Shown one piece after another: positions 47,301 to 61,000 of a stretch of 64,000 bases of DNA. A model generated the notes under the pieces. It had not been told where the DNA came from. It ran no database searches and saw only the letters and a list, made by a program, of their open reading frames with translations. The stretch spans positions 1-64,000 of the forward strand of contig JADHZB010001758.1 of assembly GCA_015657535.1 (NCBI GenBank), written 5' to 3'. The number at the start of each line of letters is the position of its first letter. Within the stretch, counting starts at the first letter, position 1. Both the position numbers and the translations under genes were made by a program. This stretch comes from Nephromyces sp. MM_2019 (Eukaryota > Apicomplexa > Aconoidasida > Nephromycida).

Positions 47301-50300
47301 GTTAAGCATAATTCTCACTTTTAATGTACTTTTGATATTTTGTTAAACCTAGGCTTACTGTGCTGGGGGTACCGAGCTTGATCTTCTGACACAAAATATA
47401 GCACTTATTCTTGGCCTATTTTATTCATTTTTTCAAGCTGAAATTTAATCTTTTAGACATCTAGAAGAGGTGAAAAAGCTACCAGAAAGCTTCCAGTTTG
47501 GTTTGGATTTAGAAAAGTTTGCTTCAACTTGCGAAAATCTTTTTGATAAGGTACTGAAGGCTTATGATGAAGAAGTCTTTGAAATTAAAGACCGGGCCGG
47601 TTGTAAGGAATGCAGGGAGCATTTAATCCTTCTGATGCTGAATGGTAACTGAAATTCGTGCTTTTCTATGCATTTTAAAAGAATTTATTAACTGCAATGT
47701 TTGTTTAAACTTGTGTGTCTGCTTACACGATGCGATATGCTATATTTGTCTGAGCTACTCAGGTCTTTTTTGTGCTTTGGGAGGCATCTTCTATTTTGGC
47801 GACGTGGGAGGATGTGGGTGCTAATTTAGCAGCTTTTTTATTCTGATTAACCTGTAATAATTATTGGCAGCTGCCTTGTATTCTTGCCTATGGCATGCTA
47901 GTCGATGAAGGCTGCCATCGTCGAGGAGGGCAAAGTATATATTCTTTAAGGCCTCCCTGATATTCAGTATCGAACTTTCCATTGTGTTAATTTTGTACTA
48001 GCAGCTTTTTTGAAGTTTTTTTGCGCTTGTTTGTGTGTGCTAATGGCCTATCATTGCTTATACTTGTTTATTTTAGATTTAAAGCAAAGACACGAGATCC
48101 AAATTCATAAGCTGCGCTTTGAAGTATTAAAATCCTTTCGAGATGCTGTATCAAAAGTTACCCTAGATAAGGATGTGCGACAGTAAGCCCCCATTTGGAG
48201 CAATTTTCACTTCTCTTGCGTTGGGTATATTCATTATCTCTATTTTCTATTTTAGATACTAATTGCAAGTTTTTTCAAAGTACTCACTTTCTGCCTTTCT
48301 GGCAAAATTCTTCATCATTTCACGCTATCTTGTTTGCTGTATCATGAAATATCCCTTATAAGACTTGTTTTTAGGTCAATTCAAAAACTAGTTAAAGCTG
48401 CAGATGGGCAATTTCTGGCAAGTGCTAAGCTCCTCAAACCTGTGTGTCATACCCTTAAGGAAAAAATGGGTAGCTGGTTTGATGAATCCGTTATTCGCGA
48501 TGATCTCCAATTTTCTTTAAGAGAGTTGTCAAACTCAATCTTAGAGTTTGCTGCTCTTAATGGCTTTGGTGTACAGGAAAGTAACCCTTTGAGGAAGAAG
48601 ATATCCCTAGCTTTTCATTATCTTAGCCCTGGTGCCTTTGGGCTGAGTAAGCTATGGTATGGTTAATTCTTGTTGGTTGCAAGTATCCCTGCCTCCGCCA
48701 ACCCCTTTCTCTCATCTTCTCCCTACCAACTGCAATAAACCCCCCCCACGACATGCACACTTCCCCCCCCTTACATTAGTGCATTATGTTATTTAACCAG
48801 GAAAGAGCAGGCTTGGAGGGTTTTTTTCACTTCAAAATATGAATAATTATGGCAGTTTGGCCTAAAACCTGGTTATGCTTGTTGCAAGTATAAGAAACTA
48901 GAATTAGGTTAACGAATTAATATTCGATTATAATCAGGATATATATGGTGTGACTTAAGATGGAGTTGAGGATTTTATGTGTATCAAAAATGTCAATTAA
49001 CAAGGATTTGCTCTGCTTTAGATGTACCTCAAGTGAGAAACCATTTTCAATATACACTAAGTACTCTAAATACCATTTATTAGCTTCTTACAGTACACAC
49101 ACACAGGTCAAGCAGTTTAAAAAATTGGTATAAACGGTATCAAGTACTACATGTAAAGATTCTAGTTCTTGTTAAGCTGCTGGCCTCAGCCTTGTACTTT
49201 GCTATTTTGATTTCCCCTTGTTACCCCCTGCTTTTTTCGTGCTGCAAATGAGATTCCAGATTTTTCTTTGCAAGTGATAATATTCTCTATGCCTTCCTTA
49301 TATTTATGATTTTGGAAGGATGATGTTGCCAATTTTTTTAAAAAGAATTTTCATAGTGATATCAATGAAGCAGTCACTTGCCGGTATCATGTCTTGCACC
49401 ACCTGAGTATACTTTTGCTCTGTTTTTTCCAAGGTAAGATATATATTTTTATTACTCCAAAAACAAATATAACTTGTTATGTAAGAACTCCAATTTGATG
49501 CCAAAAGCAATGCAGTATTTGCAATATCTTCAATTCTGCCATATTTTGTGGCAAAAGATATGAAAATTTTTTATTTTTCAGAATTTTATTTTAAATTATA
49601 CAATTTTGATATTAAGGCCCCACGAGGGTTGTCTCTTCGGGGCGTTTTTGAGAAGTCATTGATAAATTAAGCAGACGGCAGGTAAGCTGTGTGTCTGCTA
49701 CTACCAATAATTTCCTGATGTTTTTTCTTTGCTATTAGGAGAAGCAATGGTATAAGTGACCTTAGAATAGATGGCGAGAGAGATGTTATGCTAACTAGTG
49801 TAGACCCAAAGTTCTCGGACAAAATTAAAGAGTGAGAAACCTTTACTTAAGTTTTCCTGCATTAAAACGTTTTTTGACGGAATACATTATCTCCTTGTCA
49901 CAATTGCATTATCTGCGCCATTGGGACATAAAAATTGCTGGAACTGTATTTACATAATGTTGAAAGGCTTATCAAAGTGCAATTTTGCTTATTAAACAAA
50001 TGTTTTTAAACCTCATGAATAGACTTTTAGGAGACGCAATAGTAGCACTTGATGTATAAGTGATTGCTTCGTAGGCCCAATGTATATTATTGTAGCATTA
50101 TAGGACTCAAACGCTTTTATTTGCTGCTTTTAGCTTTACTCATTCTTAGTTTTACTGTTTGTATTGATATGATTTGATGAAGTGGATGCTTTCCAGCCTA
50201 AGGTTTGCGTTGCTAATGTTTGACCCGCAATTAGATGGTTTTTTCTTCCTGTGTTAGTACTAATTTATCACACATTATGTATTTTTAGCTTAGATATATT

Positions 50301-51106
50301 TAGTATTAAGTTGCTCATAACGGAATGATCACCCAAGAAGTACTTTTTTGGTGAGAAAAAATTGCACATGATGGGACGATGCTAATGGGAACAATTATGC
50401 GGTAACGTACTATAATCAACGGCAAAAATATTGATTTCACCCAGGCAGACTCTGCGTCTGTAATTGATAAGAACCTTAGCCACTACGTTTAAGATTTCAG
50501 TAGGTTAGTATCCTTCGCGATTCCTTCTTTACTTGAATTTTTTGTTGCTATAAAAAACCTATATTTCAATAAGTGATGGCTCATTATACTTATGCTAGTT
50601 TCTTAAGTACTGCCATTTAGCCAATCACGTATATAATCACTTCATATTCGAAAAAGCTTTGTTGATTCTATTCGATATATGCACCCGTTACGGGATAAGT
50701 GGCTTATGTTTACGAATGTATGGCCAAAATTTATAGAGTATATTGTATAGTTCTTAATTTTTGGTATGAGCTTATTGAGGGCTGTTCGCTTTACTAAATG
50801 CATTGATAAACTCTTGGGCTAAAAAACAGCATCAAATTTATGAATATGGATGGAATCTTAGTTCCTTACCTGCTAATTTTCTTTAACATTTTTTCAGGAT
50901 ATTTTTCCACTTTGATGCTTTTTTTTTCTTAAAAATGATTAGCTACAATTTTTTGCATTATTCCAGGTTTTTAGAATATTTTCGTTTCATTTCAGCTCCA
51001 GGAAGTTAAATTTCACAGCTTTTAAGTTCACGGGTCACTGTCTTTTCTCTTCGTTGCTTGCAGGGTGCTACCCTATGGAGTCAAGTCTGATATAAAGGTT
51101 CATTGA
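44356..51106 (+). CDS. Secreted or ER-targeted helical protein of about 762 residues, family not recognised
   Basis: Seven plus-strand exons keep phase: 44356-45723, 46676-46884, 47457-47644, 48077-48182, 48375-48656, 49739-49831 and 51064-51106 (TGA). If the weak donor GTGAGA at 49832 is not used, the gene ends at TGA 49833-49835. The first ATG (44356) opens a clear signal peptide, MWGVVSCSRVLILFILPWLL, with likely cleavage after VANSSA. A Ser/Arg/Lys-rich, probably disordered segment covers about residues 140-260. It is followed by a folded part (GHTIFFDFSSNFG, WIENVAPVVLAVFLSDTIEV), then a long alpha-helical region encoded by exons 2-5 (FGLDLEKFASTCENLFDKVL, IQIHKLRFEVLKSFRDAV). There is no GTPase P-loop and no obvious membrane anchor after the signal. 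Secretory-pathway location is inferred from the signal peptide alone. Confidence 0.72.
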
Positions 51107-54100
51107 GATTTTCAGAAAACCTGAGGCTGCTAAATTAGATATTGCTGTACAGTACCTTAAAATGTACTTAAGAAGATCATTTGATTCGTTCAGTTTGTAT
51201 GTAGCTCATTTTTAACAATTTTACCCTTTATTGCTCCTATGACTGCACGTATGCAACGCTAGGCCATAGCAGCGTACTTCTGCATGTACCCCTGACCAAA
51301 TTTATCACTGGGTATTCCCCTCCTTCCCTTTCTGGATCACTTTTTCTGCTTAAAGTTTACAACAGCATTTTGAAACAAGCTACTATGGCTATAAGCAGTT
51401 TGGCTGCACAAGGCTTATGTAAAAATTAGGGATTATAGAGTATACTTCGCTGGTGAACATAGCACATAGTTATCTGTTTATTAGATATATGCAGACAAAG
51501 ATGAAGGTATACTTTAGAGGAATCTTGCATACTCATGTCACTGTAATTTTCGCTTTGTAGGGCTTCATCGCGATATGCACGGAGCTCAAATTGTAGAGAA
51601 CAATATACTTCAGGTTTTGGAAAACTTGAAATTGAAATTTCTACCCTCCTTGGGTGAACGTGATTTTCTTTGCGCTATTGCTTGGGCTTTGTGCGCTGTT
51701 TTCATCTTACCAAACTTCCAAGTGAACGCCTTTTTTTGATCTGCCAGTTTTCCCCGCGAAGTCAGTATAGCCTAATTTTTTAGATTCCTTTCATCAGGAT
51801 AGTATATATCAATAAGTTTCGGTCTTAAGTTCATGGTTGATTGTATCGCAAATAATTTATGCTCTAGAAGTCTTTGTACTTCTTGAAATTATGTGCAGCG
51901 CGACATGCTATGCTTCAGACTATTAGCAATATTTGTTTGTTCTTTGTTCCAGATCATAAGAAATCCATGAAACAATATTCAGAAAATTATAATTTATTTG
52001 GATATACTGCAAGGCTTAAATCCTGCTCGTTTATATGCTTGGATACGTTGTTTGCTTTCGTTTCGGCTTCCCCTTAAATGCAAGTTTGTCTCGTAAGCAC
52101 TGGTCTATCACTTCATGGAAAGAGTTGTGATTTTCTAGTGTTTCATTGGGATAATATTTTGGTTCGCTATTGGTATTCCTAAAATGTTTAGTAATTACTC
52201 TGTACATAAAGGACTCTCGCTAAGTTTCACAAATGTATCAGAATGAGAATGGGAATAAGCCATTCCGATCTCCGAATGTTGCTTTAAAGGCAAAAATTGC
52301 ATTTTGTGCAGACGCCTCTTCGGCGTAAATTTGAAGCACGCGATTTCAAAAGCTTGCTGTGCTTCATATCTGCTTAGTAAGTGAGCTTGAGCCAGGATAC
52401 TATTTCCTCAATTTTTCGCCTATTTCTGCATCAAGTTTCTGCGCCACCGAATGCGTTATGTTTTCAATTCCCATTCGTGTTTTACATAATCCCAAAAACC
52501 TCACGCTGCTATTGTCATTTTTTAAGTCAGTCTTTTAAACTGGCTAAAAGTTCCCTTCTATTTGTAATTAGTCTGAAATAAGTGAGTGGCTATGAATTAT
52601 TTGCCCAAGATTATTTTTTGGGTCTAGATATCTACTGACGAGAAATATTTTAAGATGCAATTATCAGTTCATACCTCAGGTTTCACGTGCTGCTTGGCTA
52701 GAATGGTTCGCTCAAAAATTGAATGCTTAATGGTTTAAAAAGCTGCCCAGGACTCTTGCTGAAGCACATACTATTGTTTCCATATCACCTCTTTTATTGT
52801 AAAGAAAAATAAAGCTCTTGAAGAAAATGACTACACTATTAGCTACTGTAGGTTGAAGAAATGCATATGACAACGCAATGGTAGACTACTTTTTAAAGGT
52901 CTTGATCAAATCGTTGACGTGAAGCTTTAGCTCGGCACTAATTCCAATTTCTAAAGTCCTACGATTTCACAAAGGTTATAAACGTGCATACGGAGTTGCT
53001 AGATTTTACTGTTGTCTTGCCTTTATTCTTGGCGTTTTTTAAGTTGTGCCACGGTTGTTTTGAGCTAGATCGCTGCGTATAATATCGTTGACCTCGATAT
53101 TTTTCAGTGATTCTTTCGTCTTGCGCTTTTTTTTCGAGCTTCTGGGTTTCTTTGGGTGCATGAACGCCGAGTGTGTCGTTTCATTAGATGGGAACCGATT
53201 CTCGAACGGTTGAACTTTGCTCTATGCATCGCTCAAACGCGCCTTCCATAGTTCATTTTTTAAAAGCCTAAGGTTCTAGGCTTTACTTAATCCGAGGAGA
53301 AGTGGCTGCGTTAAGCAGGTAAAACCCCCCCACTTGTATGCCTCTCATGCATGCACTAGAATGTTAATCAAGTCGTCCAATTAATTGTTATGTGGTTTCT
53401 TTCAGTATGTAGCACTCTAGGCAGCCTTCATGAATTTACATTGTCTTGGTGCTTATATAGCATAAGGGCACTCTCTCTTTCCTGAAGTTTTATAAAATAG
53501 CTCCGTTGGCTTAACTCTAGCTACGACTGGCTAGAAAGCAGTAGTTCGCAAGATTAAAACAAAAAATTTTAGTGATATTGCGGTACCGAAGATGTTTCAA
53601 GCAAAGTTCTTGGTAAAGTGTGAAAAAGAGGAAGAGTATGTCGGCGTTCTTTTTAAGGCATTTCTTAGACTGGTGAAATACTAATCCCAAAAAAAATCTT
53701 TAATTTTTGGTTGCAATAGCGATTTGCACTAAGAAAAGTTAGTCAATAATCAAGAGTGTTCATTTTTTGAATTTTTTTACTAAGCCTCCGATCAGTGAAG
53801 CTAGTTCGGCTTAGTGAACACGAGTATACACGAATTTTTTCCGGCTAATCTCAACGCAGCCTTGCTGAAGTATGGGAATGTCCTGCCACAAGTTTAAGTA
53901 AGCTGGCATCCTTAAGAAAATGCGAGCAGATTACAAACTTCTTTTTCGACGTAGAGTTAAGGAATCAAGTTTATATCTAAAGTTAGGATGACTCCCAGAT
54001 ATACCACCAATTCGAACGTGTAAGTTGTGCTTCGAAGACACATATTTACGTTCTCGCTAGAATCTTGTGGATATATTCTCTACGCTTTTTAGCTATTAAG

Positions 54101-54131
54101 TCAATGGCCGTACATGTGCAGCTCGTAGCTC

Positions 54132-54272
54132 ATGAACCCAGACCTCAATGCACGCGATAGCATGACAGCTCTGCCTGGCTTGCGGCCCTATGACAGGGTA
54201 ACGACGTTGAGGTGCAGTCAGCTAGCAGTTTTTCCCCAACTCGCTATTCGTATGCCTACCTTTGGAGCTTAA
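54132..54272 (+). mobile_element. Possible reverse-transcriptase remnant
   Basis: An open frame from ATG 54132 to TAA 54270-54272 includes AIRMPTFGA, comparable to the MPFGL turn of Ty3/gypsy reverse transcriptase with one inserted residue, and DLNAR about 30 residues before it. The frame breaks after FGA, and no catalytic YxDD box could be placed downstream. The call rests mostly on its closeness to the integrase remnant. Confidence 0.28.
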
Positions 54273-54811
54273 TGAAGTACCTGGGCTATGCAAAGCAACG
54301 GGTAGAGAGTAGCACATCAGCGGAATAGTAGGAGATTTATATTCTCTATGATGCAATGCAGCCGACCGAAAATGTGCTATACCTCGTAGGACAGTACAGA
54401 GACTGCCATTTGAGAAGCTTTGAGGTTGGGATTGCGATGAATTCGGTGGACTAATTGCAGCCCTTGAATCGCCACGCCTTATGATAGTATTGACAGCCGT
54501 GCGCTTCCTCCTCCTGCTTAATTTCTTACGAAGCTAGTCGCGAGCTGCTAGGGCATCGAAGGGGATAACCTCCCGCTGGCAACTTCTCGCCGCTAATGCC
54601 CCTAAGCTTAGAGGGGGCTAATGTATCTTTATCATTTCTAGGCATACACATCTCCTATATATTCTGGGGTTAGTCGCTTTGAGGGAATTTAATGAGTTTA
54701 AGTCGATATCTGCGGCAGCAAGGGTACAGTTTGACCAAAATTATCATCTGTATCTAGCCTAACCGTGCAGTGGTACCTAGACTTCCCTAGAAGGTCTATT
54801 TTGTAGAGTGT

Positions 54812-55087
54812 GCTCCGAGACTACATCTCGAAACTAGAGGTGGGCATTTTCTGGAATATGATGATCAATATTCTTACAGCAAGCGGAAGTATATAGACTC
54901 TTTGGGTCCTGTCTTTGAAGAGGTACTGTTGGTCGGAAGAATGTCCCTTTTTTTAGACTTACTAGGGCCCATGACAGCTTTATCAGGCATTAAGCATATC
55001 CTGTTTCTAAAGCTAATTTTCCCAATATTGTTGAATATGAGCTCTGAAAGAGGATTTATTACTCCTGACTCCGCTAAAAATATATGA
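54812..55087 (+). mobile_element. Integrase remnant of a Ty3/gypsy-like element
   Basis: One open frame reads APRLHLETRGGHF, similar to the H-x-H zinc-binding lead of retroviral-type integrases (a VP...L...H...GHFG pattern). It continues into MSLFLDLLGPM...GIKHILFL, which parallels the start of the integrase core (a MD-x-LGPLP...G-x-x-x-ILV pattern). The frame ends at 55087, well before the second and third catalytic residues. The expected catalytic Asp region is present (FLDLLGP), the rest is not. It is inactive and has no visible LTR. Confidence 0.45.
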
Positions 55088-57868
55088 AGTGCTCAGGGGT
55101 CGAAAAATAGTTTAGTGGTCATGCTAAAGTAAAATACTGCTGATGTGTGGTGTGGAATATCAAAGCTCAGCTTCTGAATCAGCCCCACTAGCATGCTATA
55201 TCGGCATTTATCTTAGAGTTTCTTCGGTATGCAGGGGATTATGAGAAGCATGCCTGAGAAATGTTTTGACATCTCCAGGACACGCAAGGTGCCGTCAGTT
55301 CGTCACGATGAATTAAGACTTCAGATTACTCCTTAAAAGCCGTTTGTCTTTCTTATCATAATGGCTAAGCGAGCTGCTTCTGACCAAATGGAATTCCGAT
55401 AATTGAGTGCTCTCAGGTATAGTTTGCAGGCAAGCATATTACATAGTCTTTAGTGGGTTTGCATTTGCGAGCCCGAAAGCATTCGTAAGATGGTTCTACG
55501 AGACTATTTCGAGCTTTTTTAAGCTACGATTCCTATGTGATCCTTGGTAAAACCATGCTCCACTGAAGTTGATACACCACGACCCCGAGAATAGATTTTT
55601 TAGGGCTGCCAATCTAAAATGGTTAGGAATACAGCTACTTTTTTTCCGGGTTCCAGGCTTAATATTAACCGAGGTTCAAATGTTTGCCGATAGGGCGCTA
55701 GCTGAAGTAATATAATAATGTAGTAGTTATTGCCAGCACGCCGTCGCTACTGCCTCTCGGAATTTATTTAGTAGCTATAAAAACTAATAGCTGCAATAGT
55801 GCTGCTCTAGTATGTGCGCGTGGCTGAACTCTTTGTAACATTATAAGCTGCCAGGGATGAAGAAAAAAATCTTCTTATCCAATTACCGTAATTGAACGAT
55901 GCGCTCCGAAAACCTTTCTTTTCTAGAGGTGATGCAAGCGTCGTGAGTAGCCCTGAAATGGTTTCACTAGAGGAGCAGTAGCGTTGCTGGAATATTTAAT
56001 AGAGTGAAGCAGTTAGAGCAATAGCAGCTAACGTTCTGTAGCAGAAGCTCCACGTAGAAGTTCAATATCATGCTGAGCTTGCAGTCGCTACAGTGGATCC
56101 GAACATAGTTACTTTTTTCTGGAAGACGAGGATTTCATGCCTTGTAAAGCTGCTAGTTGAGCCGCTTTCGCCTAGACCATCCACGAAACTGGGTAACTGA
56201 ATCAATTGTGCTTCATCACTATTAATTTAACTAATCGCAAAGAACCACAATGAATCCGGCTAGGGTTATTTGTATTATTTTTTACGTAAGTAAAAATCCA
56301 TTTTGCTCCCAATAGTGTTGGATCGCTGTCTGCCTTGAACGAAGATTCCTTGCCTCTTAGCGCAGTATCGAAAGCGCCGATAGCAATCATGAGTTTTCGT
56401 GCTTGCGCATATTTTATTCCTACTGATTACATGGCAATCTAGAAGTGATGTTGTATATTCTGAAGCTTTAAATTATGTAGTTTAGTGCTCACGTTTTAAA
56501 GAGATGGACGAAACTTGTTCTTAGTATAATTACTTAAGTTGCTTAGCAGGACTAAAGATGCACGGTAAGATAAAGTCTCCAAAGCTAGTTTGTAACATCC
56601 TGGTAGGCAAAATTGCGTATCCCGGGTTAATGACGCCAGCAGCAACTTTGCCCAATTGAACTGAATTCTCACACCATTTTGGCATGGGGAATGCCACACT
56701 AGCTAGATGGTAGAATCAGCATCTTTAGTGCTACAGATAAGTTCGAATACGAATAGAATTTTCGCTTGTTAAAATAGGTAGTTTTCTAGGACAAAGTTTC
56801 CACCTATTTTTCTGCAAGCTGCCTTATTGAAATAAAATAGAAAAGGTCATTGTCGATGCCACATATCGCTAGCGATAATTTAAACCATCAAGTACAAAAA
56901 GACCTTGCCTCAGAGCGTAGTGTATTTTCCCACGAGTTTTTCCCATTTACGCTAAGCTAATCCTAATAGAAAAATGATGAGATGGTTTACTTGCAGGCTT
57001 GGGTGCGATGGTGATAGCATAAAGCCTTTATAATTCTCCTTTCTATTGAATGCATATAGTAATTTTATGTGCATGCTCTCATTCTAAGAAAATTCTGGTC
57101 TTCTGACTTGGCATGCTTACCCTAAAATAAGTGTGGCTTAAAATGGTTGCTCCTCCGGTACCTCAAATTGTACGCCGTCGATAGCAGTTTTTTAACTGGA
57201 AATGATCGCTGGATCCGGTACTGCTCATTGGACATAAACAAACCTATTTTCATGCGAAGCCAAAAAACTGTGCCTGTTATTATCTCTTTATTTTACAAGC
57301 TCAGCAAGTCTCTGTTTACTAGGCTAATTTTATTCATTAGTCTGGTGGGCCACAGGTTTCTACCGCTAATCTCATGCTTCACGAAATTTTATAGGCAAGC
57401 TCTTTTTTACTAGTAAAAGAAAGGTTTAGCCAATACTATTCTAATTTATGTGTATTTAACTGCAGCAACTTGTTCATACTCACTTCTTTTATAATTGATG
57501 GCTATCAAAGCGATATTTGGGTATGAAACTACATGGATAAACTTACTCGAATTTTTTTTTACTGCATGATTCAAACGGTAAATAATTATTTAAATATTAT
57601 ACGTAAATAGCTCATATAAAAAAAATATTAATGAAGTAATCAAATCTGGCCCGGGTTTAGCTCACATTCAAAATGCGTCCTGTCCTTTGAATATGAGGAT
57701 TCATTTGATACACGTTGATATTCTTGAATATTGTTCGAAGAATATTTCAATAATGTTTGATAGAGTTTAAACTTATGCAATTTGGAAATATTTAATAATA
57801 TTCCAAAGTTAAAGGATGGAAAAAATCGTAAAAATTTTTAATCCAGTTTTTGCGAAATAATTTTTTAG

Positions 57869-57961
57869 GTCACTCTCAATATCCCTCAAGAACTATCTCC
57901 ACAATTTCTGAATAAGGACCATGCAGTGTCAAAAGCGGCCTTTAAAAGACTTTCAAGATAA
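57869..57961 (+). other. Possible upstream exon of the Dicer-like gene (DUF283-like), with an in-frame stop
   Basis: After the acceptor TTTTTTAG the frame reads VTLNIPQELSPQF then HAVSKAAFKRLSR and a TAA. A strand followed by an Ala/Phe/Lys helix of this kind ends the Dicer dimerisation (DUF283) domain. The frame is the same as that of the ATG at 58034, with two TAA codons between. Splicing from GTGTCA at 57923 into about 58070 would remove both stops. It could equally be non-coding. Confidence 0.3.
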
Positions 57962-58033
57962 TTTTGCAATAAGAAACTTTTAAAGCTTTCAGAAAATAGA
58001 ACAGCATTATTTTATGACGCCTAATACAAAAAT

Positions 58034-61000
58034 ATGGAGGATCTCAACTCTAAAGTGCAGCTACATCAGAGCAAGTGCCCTTATGACCCTAAGGAAAAAT
58101 TGAAACAAACAGACGCAAACTCTCTTTATACAAATCCGAAAGAGCTGCTTTGCAAGGATGATAAATGTTGCATTTGGCAAGATCTACAATTTTGGTTTGG
58201 ATACCAGTCAAAGAGGCTCTCAGAAGATGATTTTCAAAACTACTTTAGGGACTCAGCTAGAAATGGTTCTGGGTAAAAAAAAATATCAATTTTTCTAATT
58301 ACGTGCTCTTTTAAAAAATTTTTTATTCAATTTACTCATATCCCTTTGCAAACCATTATAGTTGATCAACTGAATTTGTAAAATAGAGCTTTTTCTTTGG
58401 GTGCAAAGCATTTTTATTTATTTTTAGTAAGGCGCCAACGATTATCCTACAGAATTATATTACTAAAAAAACGCAAAAAATCTAAGTTGCATTCGTAGAA
58501 ATTGTTTTGCGTATTATCTTTTGCGTATGGATACTTAAGCCAATCTGCTGGACACTGTATTAAAACAAGTAGAAATTAATCGTTTTTTACTGCTTCTCCT
58601 TGTTTATAAATTTTTCTGTATATAAATATAGTATTTATTGAATGAAACTCAAAAAATTTAGAATATAAGAGTTCAATATTTGTTCCTAAATGAAAGACTT
58701 GCTATATTTTGTTTATATTTTATGCTAACAGGCTTTATGAAAAGTTGGTTGTCCTGGGAGGTAAATTTTTATTCGCTGCGGCGGAAATGTTCTTTCTAGA
58801 AGACTTTGATAGGAATGAGAAATCCAAAGGAATCTTGTGCTGTCCTGTGGATTTTAAAGACGTGCCATTGAAGCGTAACATAATCAGATTTTTATATGCT
58901 CAAAAACGCAATGAAAGAATTGTATCCCAAAAATCGCTGTTCAAATTTGGCAAGTGCTATTTAAAGCATGCCCAAAAACTTGACTCAGAAATTCAGGTTG
59001 CACAATACGTTAAAGCATGCATTGGTTATTGCTGCCATACTACTAAATTAGATAGATTTCACCTTGAAGGAGACCCTGAAAGCCAAAGGACTTCTTCAGT
59101 TTTAGACTGGCTATTCCCTGTGGTTAAGCACATTTACTGGATTCAAGGGTAAGTAACAATATAACACCAGCTTGTAAGATATGTTTCTTATCAGCTTAAA
59201 ATATAACTTAGCAAAGACAACTAAATAGTTTTGGCTGTGAAAAAATATTTTAAAGTGACCAGCTAGCTTGGACAATGACGGTCGCCGTTCTAAGCGTTTT
59301 TTTTACACTTGGCCAGCACATTTCAGCAACTTAATGTATTCTCTTTATTTTTTTTTTAAGTGCAAGTTTTAAATACTTGCATTTGACATGAAATAATTTT
59401 ATATTGTGGAAAGTTTTATAAACTGAAAGTTATGCATACTCCAAATTCATTAATTTTGTGGGATCATATTTTAAACGCAACTTCTAAAATTTGCTCAAAC
59501 TTAATATTCTGCTGTTTTTAAAGCCAGCACCAAACTGAAAAGGGAGATTTTACCACTAGAGAATTTATTCAGGATTTACAAGCGTATCTTGGATATAGAG
59601 GTAAATTTTTTTTGATCAAAAGGGAGTCATTCTTTTTAATAACACATTAAGGGGAGAAAAAAGGTTAAACACAATAGCATATTTCAAAGAAATAGCTCTT
59701 CAAATTTTTTTGCTATAAAATAGTATCTTTACGCAAATTGAAAGGCTTTTATCTCATATATGACAATATGCCAGTCATGAAACTTGAATATGTTAGAGGT
59801 ATAAGTTATAAAAAAAAGCCGTGCAGCTGGAAAAAGTTGGAAAAACAATCATATTTAGGTGAATCATTAGAAAGCTTTATTGGCAACATAAAGGCTAAAC
59901 TTGAGCACTTGCTAGAATTTTATTGATCCAAGTAGTTTTGATTTTTACAAATACATAAAAAAATTGCAAGGTTACGGCCCCGTATAAATTGGAGACCTGC
60001 GGAGGTTAAAGTAAACTAACAAATCTAAAAAGTTTTAATGATGGACGAATTTGGCTTGAGAAAGCTTTTATATTGCTACTTTAATTTAATAAGCTATGCT
60101 TTTTTATGCAGATGATAAACTTTTGCCAAGAATAATAGATGCCCTGCAATCAGAGCACACCGAATTTCAGGTATACTGCTTTTTAATTTAGTTTCTAGAC
60201 TAAAAAAATATTTTGACTCTTTATGCCATTTCGTTTAAAATTGAGCGCGCTTATTTAATATTTTTTTTGCTTTTTAATTTAGGCAGATACTCAAACTGGA
60301 GAACAGCTATTGCACCAATTTACATCTGAATACTTTAAAGAAATTGCAGCGGTAAGCTTGAAGTACTGCTTAAATTATCATTGGGTACGAGGACTTTTTC
60401 TAGTGAATTTCTAAAATTGTGGTGTTTTGCCTTAAACATCCACCTATTATTTTCGTAAGGGAAACAGGATACAAAAGGATTAATTAATAAGATTGAAAAA
60501 AATTATATGAGCGTGCAGTAAAAAATTTTGAATAGTATTCATTTTTTGAAATTTTGTTTTTAAAAAATGTTTCTAACAAATTTTTATAGCTGCTTTGGGT
60601 TTCATTAGAATTTTTCAATTAAATTTTGAATTATCTTAAAGAAGCATCTTTTTGAATTTTTTTTTACAAAGAAATAAACACTCTTTATGTCATATGAAAT
60701 TTTTTTTGTGGGCTGATTTGTTTTGCTGAGTTTCTGAATTACATGGCAATAAATTATAAAGTTTATTTATATAATATAATATTCAAATATTAAATCCGTA
60801 AAAACTCAGACTTGTAAGCTCTTTTAATTTGAAACTTGTAGGCTAACAGCTATAAATGTATGGGTTTTTTACCGTTTTTTATATCAAATGGCAGTTAGAG
60901 TTTAAAAAAAAGCAATATAACTAACTTCAGATATTCTATGTTTGTCTTGCATCTAACTTAAGCAAAGTCTCGAAAGCTTGTCTATGCTTTTTTTCAGCTC

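Larger units (their letters stand above)
51107..58033. other. 6.9-kb gene-poor region with retroelement remnants
   Basis: No intact gene on either strand. The composition shifts from AT-rich near the flanking genes to more balanced at about 53-56 kb. That part holds an integrase-like open stretch (54812-55087) and a weaker reverse-transcriptase-like one (54132-54272). Towards 58 kb it becomes very AT-rich again, and a possible upstream exon of the Dicer-like gene lies at 57869. Confidence 0.5.

Noticed and set aside
59738..59926. 62-codon plus-strand ORF
   Set aside because: Only its first part is an exon (59724-59798) of the Dicer-like gene; the rest runs into the intron after GTATAA.
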